Below, one piece after another: positions 59,419 through 64,000 of a stretch of DNA of 64,000 bases. How positions within the stretch are numbered: position 1 is the stretch's first letter; each line of letters starts with the position of its first letter. The DNA comes from Acidobacteriota bacterium (GTDB taxonomy: Bacteria > Acidobacteriota > Blastocatellia > UBA7656). The notes under the pieces were generated by a model. It did no database searches, was not told the origin of the DNA, and worked only from the letters and a program-made list of their open reading frames with translations. The position numbers and the translations under genes were made by a program. Where the stretch lies: positions 62,001 through 126,000 of the forward strand of contig JBFMDH010000007.1 of NCBI GenBank assembly GCA_040754075.1. Direction: 5' to 3'.

Positions 59419-59991
59419 ATGACAGCCAATCAACCCGCGAATTTTATCAATCACCCCAACTTAAAAGTGTTGCTCAGCCAAGCGCAGATTCAAAACCGGG
59501 TGCGCGAACTCGGCGCGCAAATCACCCGCGATTATGCCGATAAAAATCTCGAACTCATCGGCGTACTCAAAGGCGCTTGTGTGTTCCTGTCGGATTTGAT
59601 TCGTCACATCGATTTGCCACTGTCGATTGATTTCATTGGCATTTCAAGTTACGGCGCTTCGACCAAGTCTTCGGGCGAAGTGAAAATCACCAAAGATTTG
59701 GATAAGAGTCTCGCGGGCAAAGATGTAATTCTGGTTGAAGACATCATTGATACGGGTTTGACCTTGAATTATATGATGCACAATTTCCAATCGCGCGAAG
59801 TCGCCTCCATAGAAATCGCCGCGCTTTTGGATAAACCGGAACGCCACCAAATCGAAATCCCCGCGAAATACGTGGGCTTCACCATCCCCAATCATTTCGT
59901 CGTCGGTTATGGGTTGGATTTTTCCGAGAAATATCGCAACCTGCCTTACATCGGCGTCCCCGAAAATCCTGACGAATTGTTTAAGGAGTAA
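59419..59991 (+). CDS. hpt: Hypoxanthine phosphoribosyltransferase
   Basis: A 190-residue enzyme, ATG 59419 with AGGAG; the longer frame to 59299 runs through the palindrome and is not used. PRPP loop VILVEDIIDTGLTL, flexible-loop region ISSYGASTKSSGEV, and the C-terminal FVVGYGLDFSEKYRNLPYIG all match Hpt. Converts hypoxanthine (and guanine) to nucleotides with PRPP, completing purine salvage begun by PunA. Convergent with the TPR gene, only two bases between stops, and no terminator seen. Confidence 0.96.
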   Translation: MTANQPANFINHPNLKVLLSQAQIQNRVRELGAQITRDYADKNLELIGVLKGACVFLSDLIRHIDLPLSIDFIGISSYGASTKSSGEVKITKDLDKSLAGKDVILVEDIIDTGLTLNYMMHNFQSREVASIEIAALLDKPERHQIEIPAKYVGFTIPNHFVVGYGLDFSEKYRNLPYIGVPENPDELFKE

Positions 59992-59993
59992 GT

Positions 59994-62969
59994 TTATTTA
60001 TAAGCTCCTAAGAGTTGAATCAATAAAATGCCGAGAAGCAAGTGGGTCGCGGCGCTCAATGCAAGAAGGGATTTTCCGCGCTCATATTGTTTCAGTTGTT
60101 TGATTTTGTAATAAATATCCTGGGCATAAACCTTCCATTCATCGCGTAAATCTTTATTGAGATACGCATCCAGTCGCGATAATAACGGTTCGATTTCCCC
60201 TTTTTTTGTGAGATTGGTTGAAAGCAAAATGGCGTCGCCAGCGGTTTCCTTTTCCTCGGCTGTTTTGCGAGGACGCGATTCGCAACGCGCCAGTTCATCA
60301 CGCAATAACCAGCGCGCTTCGCTTGCCCATTTGTACAACAAACAGGTAAAGACAAACGCACAGCCGAACCACAGGCATTTATAGACGCCATAAGTAAATG
60401 CCCAAAGCATTTTTAACGAAGTTAGTAGCAGATTCACTCCGAACCAAAAGGTTTTGCGAATTTTCTTTCGCGCGAGTTTGGCTGTGGCTTTGGCATAACG
60501 CAAAGCCCTTTCTTTGAGAGTCGGTTTCGGCTTAGGTTTTGGTAAGTCCGCCCATCCGGGTCCGCCATTTACAGTGCGCGTCGCCGGTTCCCAGCCCAAG
60601 GTTCCAAGTGGAAAACGATAATCGGGATAGCTGCGTTTTACCTCTTTATAAGTCACCATCCGCTCACCTGCATGACCGCCTTCGGCATAAATCTCGCGCC
60701 AGTAATTGTTATATTCGCGCAATCGTTCGTGACAAACCGCCGCCGTGTAAAGCGCATCCCGCGCCGCCCGCGTGTTGGGATATTTCTTTACGACTTCCAA
60801 GTAGATTTCCAACGCCCGCGCCGCCATATCATGCTTTTGCATATAATCAAACAACAGTTGTGATTCATTCGCTTGACGAAAAGCGCCATATTCAAAAAAT
60901 TCATAAAGCATATAGTGGCGATTATTTCTCCAGACCGGGTTATAAAACAGCAAGCTGCTTTGATAGATAAAGCTGGCAAATTGATAGAGCGCTTCAGCCC
61001 TGCTCTCATCATCGGTTGCCAGCCGATAATTATTATCAAGTCGCTGTAATTCGTCGGTAGTTCGTAAATCCTGTTCCAGCCATTGCGGTCGAATTCCTCT
61101 GATGTGAGGATCAAAAAGTCTGAGTTTTACTTCGCTCTCCTGCTCACCATAGTTGTAATAATTCGTGTCGTTTAAATAACTCCCATCAACGCTTCTGCCG
61201 GTCGGACGAATGCCTGAGAAAATTTTCCTGGCATCCTCCCAGCGAAAATCCCGCAGGTAACGCAAACCCAAAACATAAAGCAATTCGTCACGGTTTTTCA
61301 GATTCTGGCGGCTATCAATAAATTTAGCCAACTGCTCTGTCTTCATCAAAACTTCACAGAAGTAAGCGGCGTCATGGCGATAATCGAGCGCGAGGTATTG
61401 CTCAAGTGCGGCTTCAAGATTGCCCGCATCCTCTTCGAGCATCGCCAGATTTCGGCGCGCCCCTTCAGTGTAGCGGTTGTTCGGATTTTCTTTAATGAGC
61501 GTAGCCAAGGCAACACGAGCGGTCGGGTATTGCTTTAAATGATATTCAGCCACTCCAGCTACCCATAAGGCTTCTGCACGAAGCTCTTTATTGATGCCTA
61601 AACGCAAAGCCTGCCGCGCATATTGTGCCGCTTCCGAGAATTTTTCCAACTCAAAATTCCCTTCCGCAAGCCTCACCATGAAGGCACCGCCGGTTGAATT
61701 TTTGGGATGGCGATTTACCATTCGATTGGCGAATTCAACGATGCGCCGATACTCGCGAGATATTTTGATTTTTCTTTGCTCTTCGTCATCTTCCCAATCA
61801 ATGGCGCGAAACGGCGCATAGTTGTAGAGATTGTGATAAGCATACGCCAACGCAGCTTTCGGCTCATCTTCTATTTCAGACTCTACCTGTCGCAACTCGT
61901 CATCGTTCGCATGATTGCGAACAAAATTCAATGAGAACAAGGCTTCAACTTTGGCTGATTCATTTTGACTGCCTAACATTCGATAATAATTGGCAAGCGC
62001 ACGAACCTTGTTCCCGGTTTTGAAGGAAAGATACGCCAACCAACCCAGCGCATCCCCCCAGTAGCGACCCTGTGGAAATTCGCTTAAAAACCGTTGAAAT
62101 GCGCTTTGGGCTTTGAGCAGATAATCATCAGGGCAATCCTGACAAAGACTTTCCCGTTTATCTCCTGTAAACACCTTGCTGCGTTTCATCGTCACCACCG
62201 CATACATAAAAAGAGCCGCTTCACGTTTTTCACTCTTGAAAAAATTTACTGCGATTTTGGCGAAGGCATCAGCGGCTTTCTCATCCTGAAGCCGGTAAAG
62301 CGTCGCGGCTTCAAGATACGCGACGTTGTCTTTTAAGTTCTTATCCGTTCTCAATTCACTTAAAGATTCCAGGATGCCTACAGAGGGAATCTGTGTATCG
62401 TAAAGCGAACGCGCATTCAGATATTTTTGTATTAATGAAGCGGGAGAACCTTGTTCAAGTGCGGTGAGCGCATCCAGTTTGTCGAACGCAGCATTTCGCC
62501 TCCACTGCAAATCAGTAAGCGAAATTTGGCGGGATAAATTTTCCGCAGAGGTGAGGGTTAAAAATTCGCTCAACGTCTGGCGCAATGAAAACAGGTTGCC
62601 TGATTGTTCTTCCTGCTCTGCTTCCCTCCATAAATTATTGATAGTTTCTACAATATTTTTCTCTTCTCGCTCCCTAAGTTCCCATTCAAATTCGGTCAAC
62701 TCTCCCCAACTGGAAAACACTTTTGCATCATTCGCGCTCTCGTTTTTTGCGCGCCAATACTTTTCCATATGCGGTAATCTGCCGAAGTCGCTTGGAGTTC
62801 GGTAAGGGTTGAATCTCACGGAGTGTTCCGTACCCGCAGCCCAACTACAAGCCATCAGGGTTGCAGTGGTCACAATTGCAATTATGATTACACCCACTAA
62901 AAAACCAATGGGTCGGGGTTGTCTAAAGACTTGATTGAAGCGGGCTTTGAAGGTGTTAAGGGTTATCAT
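59994..62969 (-). CDS. Large TPR membrane protein of unknown function
   Basis: A 991-residue protein. An N-terminal membrane segment (about residues 21-43, IGFLVGVIIIAIVTTATLMA) ends near a Cys and could be a signal anchor. Residues about 90-770 contain many TPR-like helical pairs (SAFQRFLSEFPQGRYWGDAL, AARQALRLGINKELRAEAL, VALATLIKENPNNRYTEGA, ARALEIYLEVVKKYPNTRAARDAL). Two to three hydrophobic segments lie at about 855-895, and a last one at about 972-990. Starts 8 bp after the DUF3142 gene stop, so the two form an operon. Probably a scaffold at the inner membrane; partner unknown. Confidence 0.75.
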   Translation of the reverse strand: MITLNTFKARFNQVFRQPRPIGFLVGVIIIAIVTTATLMACSWAAGTEHSVRFNPYRTPSDFGRLPHMEKYWRAKNESANDAKVFSSWGELTEFEWELREREEKNIVETINNLWREAEQEEQSGNLFSLRQTLSEFLTLTSAENLSRQISLTDLQWRRNAAFDKLDALTALEQGSPASLIQKYLNARSLYDTQIPSVGILESLSELRTDKNLKDNVAYLEAATLYRLQDEKAADAFAKIAVNFFKSEKREAALFMYAVVTMKRSKVFTGDKRESLCQDCPDDYLLKAQSAFQRFLSEFPQGRYWGDALGWLAYLSFKTGNKVRALANYYRMLGSQNESAKVEALFSLNFVRNHANDDELRQVESEIEDEPKAALAYAYHNLYNYAPFRAIDWEDDEEQRKIKISREYRRIVEFANRMVNRHPKNSTGGAFMVRLAEGNFELEKFSEAAQYARQALRLGINKELRAEALWVAGVAEYHLKQYPTARVALATLIKENPNNRYTEGARRNLAMLEEDAGNLEAALEQYLALDYRHDAAYFCEVLMKTEQLAKFIDSRQNLKNRDELLYVLGLRYLRDFRWEDARKIFSGIRPTGRSVDGSYLNDTNYYNYGEQESEVKLRLFDPHIRGIRPQWLEQDLRTTDELQRLDNNYRLATDDESRAEALYQFASFIYQSSLLFYNPVWRNNRHYMLYEFFEYGAFRQANESQLLFDYMQKHDMAARALEIYLEVVKKYPNTRAARDALYTAAVCHERLREYNNYWREIYAEGGHAGERMVTYKEVKRSYPDYRFPLGTLGWEPATRTVNGGPGWADLPKPKPKPTLKERALRYAKATAKLARKKIRKTFWFGVNLLLTSLKMLWAFTYGVYKCLWFGCAFVFTCLLYKWASEARWLLRDELARCESRPRKTAEEKETAGDAILLSTNLTKKGEIEPLLSRLDAYLNKDLRDEWKVYAQDIYYKIKQLKQYERGKSLLALSAATHLLLGILLIQLLGAYK

Positions 62970-62977
62970 GCATTCAC

Positions 62978-64000
62978 CTATTTGACGGTTATGAGTTGCT
63001 TATTCCGGCGCATCTGGTCTTCACTGATTCGCAAGGAAACTGAAGCTTGAAAAGTTTCGGGCGCTTCGCCTTCAATTTTTATGACTGCTCGCGTTTGCCT
63101 GCCGACCGGTAAATAGCGCGATTTCAAGCGCAGCCGGTTAGCTCGGTATTGGCTGCACACTTGATTGTTAAATAACGTTTCATAAGCCAGCGTGTCATCA
63201 GTGATTACATCAATCAGGCACGGTTTCGGAATGAATAACTCAACCGTTAAAAAGTCTTCGCCCGGTGGCGGGGTCAAGGTGCCACGATTGATGATCGTTA
63301 TCATCAACTGTGCCTGCTCATCCGAGACTGGGTTCTGCCTTTCCATTTCGATAGCAATCTGCGGGGAAGGCGTTTCATCCCTGAATGCACAGGCAATCTC
63401 TTTTAAGCTTAAATTGGTTTGATCCTGATCAGACGGCAGCCGAAACACACAAACGCCAAGGAGAAATCGCCCGCCTTCTTCGCGAACGCTTCTTACGGAC
63501 TGACGAAGCGATTCAACGCTGGGTATATCCAGCATCACATATTCACCTGCGCGCAATGCCAATCCATCAATTAACGCATCGCCACGCGCTTGATAGACCA
63601 CGCGCCATTCGCCTGCGTCTTTTCGGTCATTAAACCGGTGACCTTCGACCACTGCCATTTGTGAATGGCTGGCAATCAACGCCGGGTCTAAATCGCCACG
63701 CACTTCAATCAATTGTCCGCCGCGCGAGTAATGAATGGCATAACCATAAGCCGAAATTCCCGCATAAAACGGGCGTTTAAGCTCTGCGGCTCTTGCAACC
63801 CAACCGGCTACGCTTTCAGGTGAAGAAATTGGCGCGATCACATCTAACCGTTGCGGGATCATCGCCCCATAACATTGAGGAATCCAAAAAGAGACCTGCT
63901 CAAGCGCATCGGATAAATCAGCCGAACCCATCCACGTCGGCAGCCCTGTAAGGCTAACCTGCGCATTGGATTTCAGGCGTTTTCTCAGCTTATGAATGAG
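62978..64000 (-). CDS. DUF3142 family protein, N-terminus outside window
   Basis: The frame stays open to the right edge; residues before the ATG at 63931 (NAQVSLTGLPTWMGSADL) continue the family pattern, so this ATG is internal. DUF3142 features: LTGLPTWMGSADLSDALEQVSFWIPQ and the region YAGISAYGYAIHYSRGG, suggesting a TIM-barrel-like hydrolase-related fold. The C-terminal third (from about 200) is beta-rich. Function of the family is unknown. Downstream TPR gene is 8 bp away. At least 340 residues seen. Confidence 0.75.
   Translation of the reverse strand, partial: LIHKLRKRLKSNAQVSLTGLPTWMGSADLSDALEQVSFWIPQCYGAMIPQRLDVIAPISSPESVAGWVARAAELKRPFYAGISAYGYAIHYSRGGQLIEVRGDLDPALIASHSQMAVVEGHRFNDRKDAGEWRVVYQARGDALIDGLALRAGEYVMLDIPSVESLRQSVRSVREEGGRFLLGVCVFRLPSDQDQTNLSLKEIACAFRDETPSPQIAIEMERQNPVSDEQAQLMITIINRGTLTPPPGEDFLTVELFIPKPCLIDVITDDTLAYETLFNNQVCSQYRANRLRLKSRYLPVGRQTRAVIKIEGEAPETFQASVSLRISEDQMRRNKQLITVK

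Overview
The window looks like chromosome of an acidobacterium, most likely class Blastocatellia. The reasons are the gene set: an alternative complex III joined to an A2-type caa3 oxidase, many TPR and secreted proteins with Acidobacteria-like architecture, orphan MacB-type permeases, and moderate GC. This assignment is inference from gene content, since no rRNA is present. I see no tRNA, rRNA, CRISPR array, transposase or prophage.

Layout. 1-5 kb: the 3' end of a TPR protein facing two FtsX/MacB permeases without an ATPase, then a secreted coiled-coil protein. 5-6.6 kb: an LtrA membrane protein with a C-terminal UBP-type zinc finger. 7-12.5 kb: a same-strand run of secreted proteins (two Fn3-like paralogues, one unknown, an outer-membrane barrel candidate, a large surface protein) with no recognised function. 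12.7-14.6 kb: a cytochrome c / His-rich / beta-barrel fusion. 14.8-28.4 kb: one minus-strand respiratory cluster in transcription order actABCDEF, a one-helix protein, sco, ctaC, ctaD, ctaE, ctaF. 29-31.6 kb: a membrane pyrophosphatase. 31.7-41 kb: mixed housekeeping genes (DUF1186/SEC-C, DUF1295, PlsC-like, TauE/SafE, tandem cyclophilin, rnhA, subtilase). 41.4-54 kb: a nucleoside salvage and uptake cluster (ABC ATPase, two permeases, purine nucleoside phosphorylase, uridine kinase, cytidine deaminase, amidohydrolase). It is split by an accessory block (DUF262-HNH nuclease, HicAB, a serine hydrolase, an RHH protein, a DUF5678 protein) and a four-helix-bundle gene. 54-58 kb: ECF sigma factor, zinc-finger anti-sigma, secretin-like protein and TlpA-like protein. 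58.5-64 kb: rpiB with an N-terminal extension, hpt, a 991-residue TPR membrane protein and a DUF3142 protein running off the window.

The signal I find most worth following is not a gene. At least six gene junctions carry short tandem repeats of period 7 or 8 in inverted pairs. On the coding strand the first array starts at or within about two bases of the upstream stop codon; a complementary array follows before the next start, usually just ahead of its ribosome binding site. Unit sequences differ between sites (GGATTCA, GAAGAGGT, GAAGCGGT, GGGGAGAC), but the architecture is the same. In several places the arrays have been absorbed into proteins: signal peptides of Sco and ActE, the N-terminus of a permease, and the C-termini of the ABC ATPase, the sigma factor and RpiB. 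One pair brackets a complete four-helix-bundle gene.

Other points: a DUF433/DUF5615 toxin-antitoxin pair collapsed by an internal deletion, a 43-codon remnant of a delta-60-repeat protein overlapping rnhA, a 143-bp segment with perfect 17-bp inverted ends upstream of the DUF262-HNH gene, and two further families of dispersed palindromes.
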